A DNA stretch of 5,546 nucleotides from an uncultured Collinsella sp. Lineage in GTDB: Bacteria; Actinomycetota; Coriobacteriia; Coriobacteriales; Coriobacteriaceae. This document shows, piece by piece, positions 1 to 5,546 of the stretch. The notes beneath the pieces are model-generated. The model was not told where the DNA came from. It made no database searches and saw only the letters and a list, made by a program, of their open reading frames with translations. Both the position numbers and the translations under genes were made by a program. Each line of letters starts with the position of its first letter. Position 1 is the stretch's first letter. The stretch covers positions 1 through 5,546 of the forward strand of contig CABSDO010000109.1 in assembly GCA_902476475.1 (NCBI GenBank), in the 5' to 3' direction.

Positions 1-2100
1 TGCTGTATCGCCCGGCTGAATCCCCAGCACCAGCTGCGAGCTCTTGCTTAAATACACGTCCCCGTCACGCAGGGCGAGCGGTTCTTTGGACTCATCCTCC
101 AGGCGCACGTAATCGCCCAAGTCACCCGTGCGGTCGTCGGGAATCACGATCAGCTGCACGGTCTCGCTCTTGCCGCCAAATGTAAAGGTGACGTTGTCGG
201 TCATAATCGGCAGGGTCGAGGTCACGGTCACGTCGGAATCCTTGGCCGCGCTGCGCTCATCCAATGCCGCGCACGTCTGCGAAAAATCGTCGGGATTGGC
301 GACCGCCAGCAAGTCATAGCGCGTGATATGCCCGTACTGCTTGGGCGACAGCGCGACCGACGTATCACGAATGCCCATGCCGCAAATCACAAGCGCCGTG
401 CAGCCCGCGATGCCAAAGATGGTCATAAAGGCACGCTTTTTGTAGCGGAACAGGTTACGCGCTGCCACCTTGTTCAAAAAGCCCATGCGGTGCCAGATAA
501 AGCCGATACGCTCAAGCAAGATACGCGAGCCGGCGCGCGGGGCCTTGGGACGCATGAGCGAGGCTGGGGTCTCGGCCATCTCGTGACGACAGGCGATAAT
601 CGTGGCGCCCACCACGCCCACGGCAAACAGCGCCACCGAGACGATTGAGGACACGATGTCGTACGAAAGCAGCATCTGAGGCAGCGAGTACATGTCGTCG
701 AACACCGTAAACAAGAACAGCGGCAGGCACACAAAGCCGATGATGTTGCCGAGCACGCCGCCGATCAGACAAGCCCACAGCGCATAGTCCACGTATTTGG
801 ACAGGATGCGCCCGCGCGAATAACCGAGCGCCTTATACAGGCCAATGAGCGTGCGCTCTTCCTCGACCATACGCGTGGCGGTGGTAAGGCTGATGAGCAC
901 GGCGACGATAAAGAAGATGAACGGGAATACGGTGGCGATGGCCTCGATTGAGGAACTATCGCTCTCAACGCTCGAGTAGCTTGCGATGTTACCGCGGTCC
1001 TGGATGTACCAGGTGCATTCGCCCAGGTCGGAAAGCTCGGCGCGGGCATCGGCAAAATGCTGGTCGGCGGCGGCGCGGCGCTGGTCCAACTCGGCCTGAG
1101 CCTGGACGCGCTCCTCACTGCCCTCGGCCATGCGGTTGATGTTATCCTGCTCGATCCCAAAGAGCATGGCGGCCTGGCGCTCGGCCGCATCCAAGCTTGC
1201 CGGCGTGTCGACCGTCAGCTCCTGAGCGCGCGCCTTCTCACGCTCCTCGCGGATCTTCTCGATATTGCCCTTGACCTCATTGATCTTTGCCGTGTAGGCA
1301 TTCGAATAGGAGTTGAGGCTCTTGGCTCCCTCGACGATCACGTGGACCGCGGAGTAGGAAGAAGATGTCGCGGCATCCTCGCTCACATAGAACTTGTAGT
1401 CCGCGGCCGAGGCGGCACGGAAGGCGTTGACCGTCGAGTCGGAGCTCACATCAGTGGGATCGAGGACCTCGGCCGTGATGGTGTAGTCCCCATCGGCAAA
1501 CTGATCCTTGGCGCTTTGGTTCGATGAGCTCGCATCGTTGGCGGCAAAGCTCACCGTATCGCCGAGCTTTTTGCCCGAAGCCTTCAGGAACTTCGAAGTC
1601 ACCGCGACCTCATCGGCACTCTCGGGCAAATCGCCGTTCACCAGCACCGGCTGATCGATGTTCTCCTTGGAGAGACTTTGCACGACCACGCGCTCGCGCG
1701 TTGTGCCCACGGCGGTGTAGGCGGTCTCGGTGTAGATACCCTCGGCCGTCTCGACGCCGTCGACCTCTTGAATGGCCGCGAGATCGTCGCGCGTAAGGCC
1801 ATAGGTCGACTGCACGTTAATGTCATAGACATTCTGCTGGTCAAAATAGGCGTCGACCGAATCGCACAGATCCTCACAACCCGCCTTGAGGCCGCACATC
1901 ACGCTCACGCCGAGCGCGGTGATGACCACGATAGATAAGAAGCGCTTAAGACTGCCGCGGATTGTGCGGTGGATGCCGCGGCGAAAAACCGTCGGCACCA
2001 TATCGTTTGAACTTTGGGCGGTGCGATAGGTCGTAAAATCCTGCTCGTGCTCCATGTTCCGCGCGTCGCGGCGTTGGCTGTTTTGGCGGTCCTGGTCCAT
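1..2100 (-). CDS. FtsX-family ABC exporter permease, 3' end outside window
   Basis: I translated the minus strand from the ATG at 2100 and found 700 uninterrupted codons to position 1, so the stop lies beyond the left edge. The order is: cytoplasmic N-terminus, TM1 at about residues 55-73, a large extracytoplasmic region at about 74-385, three TMs at about 386-406, 437-465 and 483-504, the motif VAARNLFRYKKR at 545-556, TM5 at about 557-576, and the start of a second extracytoplasmic domain. This is the two-FtsX-domain layout of long MacB/LolC-like permeases, usually about 1,000 residues or more. Residues about 268-358 are highly charged and Gln/Glu/Ala-rich, which suggests a helical coiled-coil stalk. 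It follows the ATPase by 5 nt, so the two are surely co-transcribed and form one exporter. The substrate is unknown; lipids, peptides and antibiotics are all exported by relatives. The start is uncertain: Met1, Met16 (2055) and Met34 are possible and none has a strong ribosome site. Confidence 0.93.
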   Translation of the reverse strand, partial: MDQDRQNSQRRDARNMEHEQDFTTYRTAQSSNDMVPTVFRRGIHRTIRGSLKRFLSIVVITALGVSVMCGLKAGCEDLCDSVDAYFDQQNVYDINVQSTYGLTRDDLAAIQEVDGVETAEGIYTETAYTAVGTTRERVVVQSLSKENIDQPVLVNGDLPESADEVAVTSKFLKASGKKLGDTVSFAANDASSSNQSAKDQFADGDYTITAEVLDPTDVSSDSTVNAFRAASAADYKFYVSEDAATSSSYSAVHVIVEGAKSLNSYSNAYTAKINEVKGNIEKIREEREKARAQELTVDTPASLDAAERQAAMLFGIEQDNINRMAEGSEERVQAQAELDQRRAAADQHFADARAELSDLGECTWYIQDRGNIASYSSVESDSSSIEAIATVFPFIFFIVAVLISLTTATRMVEEERTLIGLYKALGYSRGRILSKYVDYALWACLIGGVLGNIIGFVCLPLFLFTVFDDMYSLPQMLLSYDIVSSIVSVALFAVGVVGATIIACRHEMAETPASLMRPKAPRAGSRILLERIGFIWHRMGFLNKVAARNLFRYKKRAFMTIFGIAGCTALVICGMGIRDTSVALSPKQYGHITRYDLLAVANPDDFSQTCAALDERSAAKDSDVTVTSTLPIMTDNVTFTFGGKSETVQLIVIPDDRTGDLGDYVRLEDESKEPLALRDGDVYLSKSSQLVLGIQPGDTA

Positions 2101-2105
2101 GGGCG

Positions 2106-2807
<702 letters not shown>

Positions 2808-2822
2808 CGATTAATTCCCATC

Positions 2823-2886
2823 TGGTCGGATAACTCTTTAGTATTACCCATTTCACGCCGACCAAAAAGGGACAGGTTCATTTTGG
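2823..2886. repeat. Overlapping inverted repeats upstream of the ABC operon
   Basis: Two inverted repeats lie just upstream of the ATPase start. TGGTCGG (2823-2829) pairs perfectly with CCGACCA (2858-2864). CCAAAA (2862-2867) pairs with TTTTGG (2881-2886) around a 13-nt loop containing GGGACAGG. They share bases 2862-2864, so in RNA the two stems would exclude each other. The GGGACAGGTTCATTTTGGC stretch resembles short dispersed repeats I associate with gut Actinobacteria and with REP-type elements, but I cannot confirm copy number from one window. They could be an operator or leader structure for the exporter, or a repeat remnant. Confidence 0.35.
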
Positions 2887-3007
2887 CAGGTTTTATATGG
2901 GGAAACGACAGCCATAGATGAGGCGCCGGGGAGGCAGAGAAATCATCAACGGGGCAGGCCGACCGCCAAACACAACGCACGCATCTCTATCTATCAGCCA
3001 AATCATT

Positions 3008-3036
3008 CGAACAGCTGTTCGTTTTTATGATATGAT
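3008..3036 (+). promoter_or_regulatory. Putative LexA (SOS) box overlapping the GyrI-like gene promoter
   Basis: Bases 3008-3021 read CGAACAGCTGTTCG, a perfect 14-bp palindrome fitting the SOS box of Bacillus and actinobacteria (CGAAC-N4-GTTCG). A good -10 hexamer, TATGAT, follows at 3031-3036 (5 of 6 consensus bases). With a 17-bp spacer the -35 element would be CGAACA at 3008-3013, inside the palindrome, so a bound repressor would block RNA polymerase. The -10 ends 41 nt before the GyrI-like start codon. The divergent ABC operon starts about 200 nt away and is less likely to be controlled from here. LexA itself is not in the window. Confidence 0.72.
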
Positions 3037-3077
3037 TCCACTATCTAAGCAGGCCAATTCGCAGAAAGGCGGCCAAC

Positions 3078-3716
3078 ATGGCATTCGACTTTAAGAAGGA
3101 ATGCAAGGAGCTCTACAAACCTGCAAGCAAGCCGAGTATCGTAACTGTCCCGCCTATGAGCTACGTTGCCGTTCGCGGAAAGGGCGACCCAAATACCGAA
3201 GGTGGCGAGTATCAAAACGCCCTGCCGTTGCTTTACGGCATCGCCTATACCGTCAAGATGTCGAAGAAAGGCTCAAGGAGTATCGAGGGCTATTTCGACT
3301 TTGTGGTACCGCCGCTCGAGGGTTTCTGGTGGCAAGACTCCCCGAGCGGCGACATCGATTATGTACGCAAGGACGATTTCAACTTTATCTCGTGCATTCG
3401 CCTGCCCGATTTCGTCACCCGAGATGACTTTGACTGGGCAGTCGCGGAAGCCACGACCAAAAAGAAACTTGACTTTTCTGCCGTCGAGCTGCTTAAAGTT
3501 GACGAGGGCCTCTGCGTTCAATGCATGCACACCGGGCCCTACGACAACGAACCAGCGACCGTAGGCGCTATGAATGAATACACGACCGAGCAGGGCTATG
3601 TCCCCGACTTCTCAGACACCCGTTTCCATCACGAAATCTATCTCTCCGATCCACGCAAATGTGCACCGGAGAAACTTAAGACTGTGGTTCGTCATCCTAT
3701 CAAGCGCGCTGAATAG
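3078..3716 (+). CDS. GyrI-like small-molecule-binding protein
   Basis: This intact 212-residue protein belongs to the GyrI-like family (two SHS2-type modules forming a ligand groove; roughly residues 20-110 and 113-210). Recognisable landmarks are VPPMSYVAVRGKGDPN (24-39), a GGEYQ...LLYGIAYTVKMSK stretch, EGYFDFVVPPLEGFWWQD (70-87) with the Trp84-Trp85 pair, LPDFVTRDDFDWAVAEA, GLCVQCMHTGPYD (144-156) and the C-terminal RFHHEIYLSDPRK (182-194) with Glu186. There is no signal peptide or TM segment, so it is cytoplasmic. E. coli SbmC/GyrI inhibits gyrase and protects against DNA-damaging agents, and several stand-alone GyrI-like proteins hydrolyse the cyclopropane warhead of CC-1065/yatakemycin-type alkylators. 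Either role is only inferred here. The ribosome site is AGAAAGG (3063-3069), 8 nt before the ATG, and a LexA-like box lies at 3008-3021. It stands alone, with no co-directional partner close by. Confidence 0.93.
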   Translation: MAFDFKKECKELYKPASKPSIVTVPPMSYVAVRGKGDPNTEGGEYQNALPLLYGIAYTVKMSKKGSRSIEGYFDFVVPPLEGFWWQDSPSGDIDYVRKDDFNFISCIRLPDFVTRDDFDWAVAEATTKKKLDFSAVELLKVDEGLCVQCMHTGPYDNEPATVGAMNEYTTEQGYVPDFSDTRFHHEIYLSDPRKCAPEKLKTVVRHPIKRAE

Positions 3717-3746
3717 CGTGGAGCGTCATCTCACGCGCTAGGTTTT
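3716..3746 (+). terminator. Possible weak terminator after the GyrI-like gene
   Basis: GCGTG (3716-3720) plus AG (3722-3723) can pair with CT (3730-3731) plus CACGC (3732-3736), with one bulged G and a 6-nt loop. The hairpin starts at the last base of the stop codon and is followed at a short distance by TTTT (3743-3746). The short T run and the bulge make this a weak call. Confidence 0.3.
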
Positions 3747-3830
3747 AAGCCAGCCAACCAGCCGCCTCCTAGGCCGTCCGGTAATTATCCTGACGCGGCC
3801 CGTCGCATCTTATAAGTTTGTTTTGCTAAA

Positions 3831-3891
3831 GCTGGAAAGCCTCTCAACGATGCGCAACTCCAGCCCTTTTTCTATCAAGAGGCTTAAATGA
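3831..3891 (+). promoter_or_regulatory. Attenuator-like leader that could hide the Abi gene's ribosome site
   Basis: AAGCCTCT (3837-3844) is perfectly complementary to AGAGGCTT (3878-3885), which contains the Abi gene's Shine-Dalgarno AGAGG. A competing hairpin pairs GCTGGA (3831-3836) with TCCAGC (3859-3864) and is followed by CCTTTTT. Between the arms sits a 13-codon ORF that overlaps the Abi start codon. This is the layout of translational attenuation leaders, but function is inferred from base pairing alone. A weak -10-like TATAAG lies upstream near 3813. Confidence 0.4.
3850..3891 (+). CDS. Possible 13-residue leader peptide upstream of the Abi gene
   Basis: ATG at 3850 opens a short frame reading MRNSSPFSIKRLK and ending at TGA 3889-3891. 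The TGA overlaps the next gene's ATG (3888-3890) as ATGA, a common coupling arrangement. A GGAAAG (3834-3839) about 10 nt upstream could act as ribosome site. It lies inside the loop of the inverted repeat that covers the downstream Shine-Dalgarno, so translating it would be expected to disturb that stem. Such short frames also occur by chance. Confidence 0.25.
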   Translation: MRNSSPFSIKRLK

Positions 3892-4240
3892 AATACCGGA
3901 AGTCGCGGATATCCATCAACGAACAGATAGCACTATTGACAGAAAACAAGGGTCTTAAGTGCTCTAATCAAAGCGAACTCGAGCGAGCTTTGGTCGAAGT
4001 CGGCCACTACAAACTGTCGGCCTACTGGTTTCCCTGCAAACCAAATGCAAGTCCGGGATTACCATCTTTCGCGAAGGCACAACATTCGAAACCATCATCT
4101 ACACGTATGAATTTGACCGAGCCCTCCGGCAGTTAATGTTTGATGCGGTCGGCAGAATTGAGATCTACCTCAGAAGCAGAATTGCCTATCTTGCCTCTGA
4201 GGAACGCGGGCCTTTCTGTTACCCAGATGTCGCCATAACG
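3888..4240 (+). pseudogene. Abi_2-family (AbiD/AbiF-like) abortive-infection gene, frameshifted and truncated
   Basis: The N-terminal frame (from ATG 3888) shows the hallmarks of Abi_2 proteins: KSRISINEQIALLTENKGL, then LERALVEVGHYKLSAYWFP. Homology continues in a different frame from about 4043: ITIFREGTTFETIIYTYEFD (4058 onward), then RALRQLMFDAVGRIEIYLRS and RIAYLASEERGPF. The frame change therefore lies at about 4031-4057. Family members are usually about 300 residues; here only about 115 remain before the sequence switches to unrelated ClC-like coding at about 4225-4245. Abi_2 proteins are phage-defence toxins related to HEPN RNases, and the missing C-terminal part makes activity unlikely. 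The ribosome site AAGAGG (3877-3882) sits 5 nt before ATG. No phage or antitoxin gene is adjacent. Confidence 0.8.
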
Positions 4241-4448
4241 AGGCTCAACTCGGCATGCCCATCGCGCTTTGCGCCGCGCTGGGATACGCCGCCGTCTTTG
4301 GCAGCGCCACCAATACGCTGCTCGCGCCGATCCTTATTGGCTCGAAGTCTTCGGCTTTGGTGACTTGCCGAAGTTCTTTATTGTCTGCGTCGTGGCTTAC
4401 CTGTTCAACATGGATAAGTCGATCTACGCCCTGCAGAAGCGGGCGTAG
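4237..4448 (+). pseudogene. C-terminal remnant of a ClC-type chloride channel/transporter
   Basis: One frame reads AQLGMPIALCAALGYAAVFG, then SATNTLLAPILIG to 4341. The next frame continues EVFGFGDLPKFFIVCVVAY and LFNMDKSIYALQKRA, ending at TAG 4446-4448. Between GGC (4339-4341) and GAA (4344) only two bases are present where three are needed, so a one-base deletion explains the frame break. The pattern (G-F-A-TNT-lA-iG-E-FG, then a hydrophobic helix and an SIY...Q tail) matches the last membrane helices of voltage-gated ClC family proteins, normally over 400 residues. Everything N-terminal is absent and is replaced by the Abi_2 remnant, which points to a deletion that fused two decaying genes. 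Confidence 0.68.
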
Positions 4449-4450
4449 AT
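4422..4450. terminator. Perfect 10-bp hairpin between the ClC remnant and ogt
   Basis: ATCTACGCCC (4422-4431) and GGGCGTAGAT (4441-4450) form a perfect 10-bp stem around a 9-nt loop. It covers the ClC stop codon and lies about 60 nt past the ogt stop on the other strand. The position suits a bidirectional terminator between convergent genes, but there is no clear T run on either side, so it may be just a stable RNA end. Confidence 0.4.
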
Positions 4451-4512
4451 GGATGTCCAAGCAGGTGGTCTCAACCGGAAACGGCGTCTTGGCTATGCAA
4501 AGTGCTCGAACG

Positions 4513-5091
4513 TTATTCCTCGTACGCGCCCTCAAGCCGGAGCAGCCACTCCTTACGGTCGAGGCCGCCGGCATATCCGTTAAGCGAGCCGTCGGCCGCG
4601 ACCACGCGATGGCACGGCACGATAATCGAAATGGGATTACGCGCGACCGCGGCCCCCACGGCACGGGGAGACACAACGGGTGCTTCGTTTCCCGGTACAC
4701 GATGTCGAGCCGCAACACGCTGGGCGATCTCACCATACGTAGCGACCTCGCCACGCGGGATAGAAAGCAGCTCAAACCAAACCTCACGCTGAAACGCCGT
4801 GCCAATCATATGCAACGGCGGCGTAAACCGAGGCTCCTGCCCCGCAAAATAAGCATTCAGCCAAGCCCAAGAACGCTCAAGCACCGAAGATGCCGCGCCA
4901 TTTGCCGGACTCACCGAAGACATCCCACCGGTACCAGAAACCGCATCGGCACCTACGACATACTCCGCATCCTCTTTGAGCAGCGTAGAGCCAAAGTGCT
5001 CCTGACCCTCAAACCAAAGCCCCGTCAAACCGCGGACATCAGCGGCAAGCAAGATTTCGCCCAAAGGCGAAGCAAACGTCGTCGTGACCAC
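4513..5091 (-). CDS. ogt: Methylated-DNA--protein-cysteine S-methyltransferase (O6-alkylguanine repair)
   Basis: This 192-residue protein removes alkyl groups from O6-alkylguanine (and O4-alkylthymine) by irreversible transfer to its own cysteine. The active site IIVPCHRVV has Cys160 at its centre. Around it are the family's FQREVWFELLSIPRGEVATYGEIA (100-123, first helix of the DNA-binding helix-turn-helix), AVGAAVARNPIS (144-155, Asn152) and GSLNGYAGGLDRKEWLLRLE (168-187). An N-terminal Ogt/Ada-like domain spans about 1-95. Two oddities: a Gly/Ser/Ala-rich linker at about 46-68, and about 10 extra residues (ARHRVPGNEAPVVS region, 128-141) before the arginine-finger helix; a similar insertion seems common in gut bacterial homologues. 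The start is GTG at 5089-5091, supported by a strong AAAGGAG with a 6-nt spacer (AGGAG at 5098-5102). It is monocistronic and convergent with the debris zone. Confidence 0.96.
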   Translation of the reverse strand: MVTTTFASPLGEILLAADVRGLTGLWFEGQEHFGSTLLKEDAEYVVGADAVSGTGGMSSVSPANGAASSVLERSWAWLNAYFAGQEPRFTPPLHMIGTAFQREVWFELLSIPRGEVATYGEIAQRVAARHRVPGNEAPVVSPRAVGAAVARNPISIIVPCHRVVAADGSLNGYAGGLDRKEWLLRLEGAYEE

Positions 5092-5118
5092 CAGCGGCTC
5101 CTTTCAAAACTCCGCACC

Positions 5119-5124
5119 ATAATA
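5119..5124 (-). promoter_or_regulatory. Candidate -10 element of ogt
   Basis: On the minus strand bases 5124-5119 read TATTAT, matching 5 of 6 consensus -10 bases, about 15 nt before the ribosome site. No convincing -35 hexamer stands 16-18 bp upstream. No LexA-like box is seen here, so ogt does not look SOS-controlled. Confidence 0.4.
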
Positions 5125-5179
5125 CCGCGAATTGTGCAGACAACCTCGCAGATACGTCCGGACAGACTCGATTGTCCAA

Positions 5180-5218
5180 GAGAGGGCGTTTTCCCTCTCA
5201 ATATCGGCCGATACCGAG
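5180..5218. repeat. Hairpin next to a 12-bp palindrome, upstream of ogt
   Basis: GAGAGGG (5180-5186) and CCCTCTC (5193-5199) form a perfect 7-bp stem with loop CGTTTT. Directly after it lies the perfect palindrome TATCGGCCGATA (5202-5213), flanked symmetrically by CTC (5197-5199) and GAG (5216-5218). The hairpin could end transcription, although no T run follows. The palindrome could be a dimer-binding operator about 110 nt upstream of ogt. Only symmetry supports either reading. Confidence 0.4.
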
Positions 5219-5249
5219 TCGCAACGCCCAAAACGATGTCCGGCAAAAA

Positions 5250-5431
5250 CGAAGGTGAATGGTTTTCCGAGAAGTGAACGAGTAAAACTAGGGCCCCGAA
5301 GCATCCGCATTTTTTGACTGCAAAACAGCAGGATTCATGCGATAAAACCGCAGGAAATGGCGGCCAAAATATGCCGATGCTTCAAGGGCCCAAAATAGGT
5401 CGTTCACTTCGCGGAAAACCATTCACCTTCG
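5250..5431. mobile_element. 182-bp near-palindromic element, MITE-like
   Basis: The outer arms 5250-5281 and 5400-5431 are inverted copies over 32 bp with one mismatch (A5270 against G5411). Pairing continues inward in the same register: GAAGCATC (5298-5305) with GATGCTTC (5376-5383), then GCAT (5307-5310) with ATGC (5371-5374), TTTTG (5312-5316) with CAAAA (5365-5369), and further partial pairing to about 5321/5360. A GGGCCC occurs in both arms (5291-5296 and 5386-5391), shifted by one base. The ends are CGAAGGTG and CACCTTCG. No ORF of note lies inside and no clear target-site duplication flanks it. A non-autonomous miniature element moved by a transposase elsewhere is the simplest reading; a large structured RNA is another. 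Confidence 0.6.
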
Positions 5432-5441
5432 ATTCGCACCA

Positions 5442-5543
5442 ACCCCAAAGTCACCTAAAGCAGCAAGCGCGAAGCGCCGCAGCTGCCGCACGACCCCAAA
5501 GTCACCCCAGGCAGCAGGCGCAGCGCGCCGCAGCTGCCGGCCG
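5442..5543. repeat. Two tandem copies of a 51-bp GC-rich repeat
   Basis: Copies at 5442-5492 and 5493-5543 both begin ACCCCAAAGTCACC and end with GCGCCGCAGCTGCCG plus four more bases. I count 9 differences in 51 positions. Each copy contains the palindrome GCAGCTGC and GCGC motifs that can form small hairpins (for example GCGC-GAA-GCGC in copy 1). The window stops 3 bp after copy 2, so the array may be longer. Two adjoining copies without spacers do not make a CRISPR. It could be a dispersed intergenic repeat family. Confidence 0.7.
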
Positions 5544-5546
5544 CGC

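Larger units (their letters stand above)
5092..5546. other. Gene-free, repeat-rich region upstream of ogt
   Basis: I see no credible gene here on either strand: open frames are short, lack ribosome sites and cross the palindromic element. The contents are the ogt ribosome site and possible -10, a GGACA/TGTCC 5-bp inverted repeat (5160-5177), a hairpin plus palindrome (5180-5218), the 182-bp near-palindrome, and the 51-bp tandem repeats. Confidence 0.7.

Noticed and set aside
1057..1527. Plus-strand open frame of 156 codons
   Set aside because: It is antisense to the permease, which runs open through the whole region with clear FtsX-type features.
3008..3021. The LexA-like palindrome as an operator of the divergent ABC operon
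   Set aside because: It is about 200 nt from the ATPase start and has no matching -10/-35 on the minus strand, whereas the spacing to the GyrI-like gene is ideal.
4255..5277. Long plus-strand open frame of 340 codons
   Set aside because: It is antisense to ogt for most of its length. Its first part is the ClC frame up to the frameshift at 4342, and the rest is Arg/Pro/Ser-rich with no recognisable motif, as expected for the shadow of a GC-rich gene.
5314..5346. Promoter inside the palindromic element (TTGACT followed by GATAAA)
   Set aside because: The spacing is 21 bp, too long for a normal promoter, and no gene follows in that direction.
5442..5543. CRISPR array
   Set aside because: Only two copies that adjoin directly with no spacer, and the differences are spread through the unit; no cas gene is visible.

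Overview
The window looks like a chromosomal segment of a high-GC gut actinobacterium of the class Coriobacteriia, most likely Collinsella or a close relative. This rests on the GC-rich codon use, the style of the FtsX-type exporter and GyrI-like proteins, and the compact repeat-containing spacers. The genus is inferred from recall and no database search was possible.

Left part (1-2807, minus strand): a two-gene ABC exporter operon. A MacB/LolD-type ATPase (2106-2807) is followed after 5 nt by a large FtsX-family permease (2100 down to 1). The permease runs open for 700 codons and off the left edge, so its C-terminus is missing. A 270-bp spacer (2808-3077) separates this operon from a divergent gene. 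The half next to the ATPase holds small overlapping inverted repeats. The other half holds a perfect 14-bp palindrome, CGAACAGCTGTTCG, which matches the Gram-positive LexA (SOS) box.

Middle (3078-3716, plus strand): an intact 212-residue GyrI-like protein. The LexA-like palindrome sits where its -35 element should be. E. coli sbmC/gyrI is also SOS-controlled, and GyrI-like proteins are known to hydrolyse cyclopropane-type DNA alkylators, so a damage-inducible genotoxin-protection role is a reasonable hypothesis.

Debris zone (about 3830-4448, plus strand): an Abi_2-family (AbiD/AbiF-like) gene with a good ribosome site but a frameshift near 4031-4057. At about 4225-4245 it is joined to the C-terminal remnant of a ClC-type chloride channel, which carries its own frameshift near 4342. 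The Abi gene's leader has an 8-bp sequence exactly complementary to its Shine-Dalgarno region and a 13-codon ORF overlapping its start, as in translational attenuators. A perfect 10-bp hairpin closes the zone.

Right part (4513-5091, minus strand): an intact O6-alkylguanine-DNA alkyltransferase (Ogt) starting at GTG behind a strong ribosome site. Upstream of it, 5092-5546 has no recognisable gene but is rich in repeats: a 7-bp hairpin next to a 12-bp palindrome, a 182-bp near-palindromic element with 32-bp ends (31 matching), which is MITE-like, and two tandem 51-bp GC-rich repeats reaching the window edge.

The most notable points are the SOS-box/GyrI-like pairing close to Ogt, the 182-bp palindromic element, and the attenuator-like leader of the broken Abi gene.
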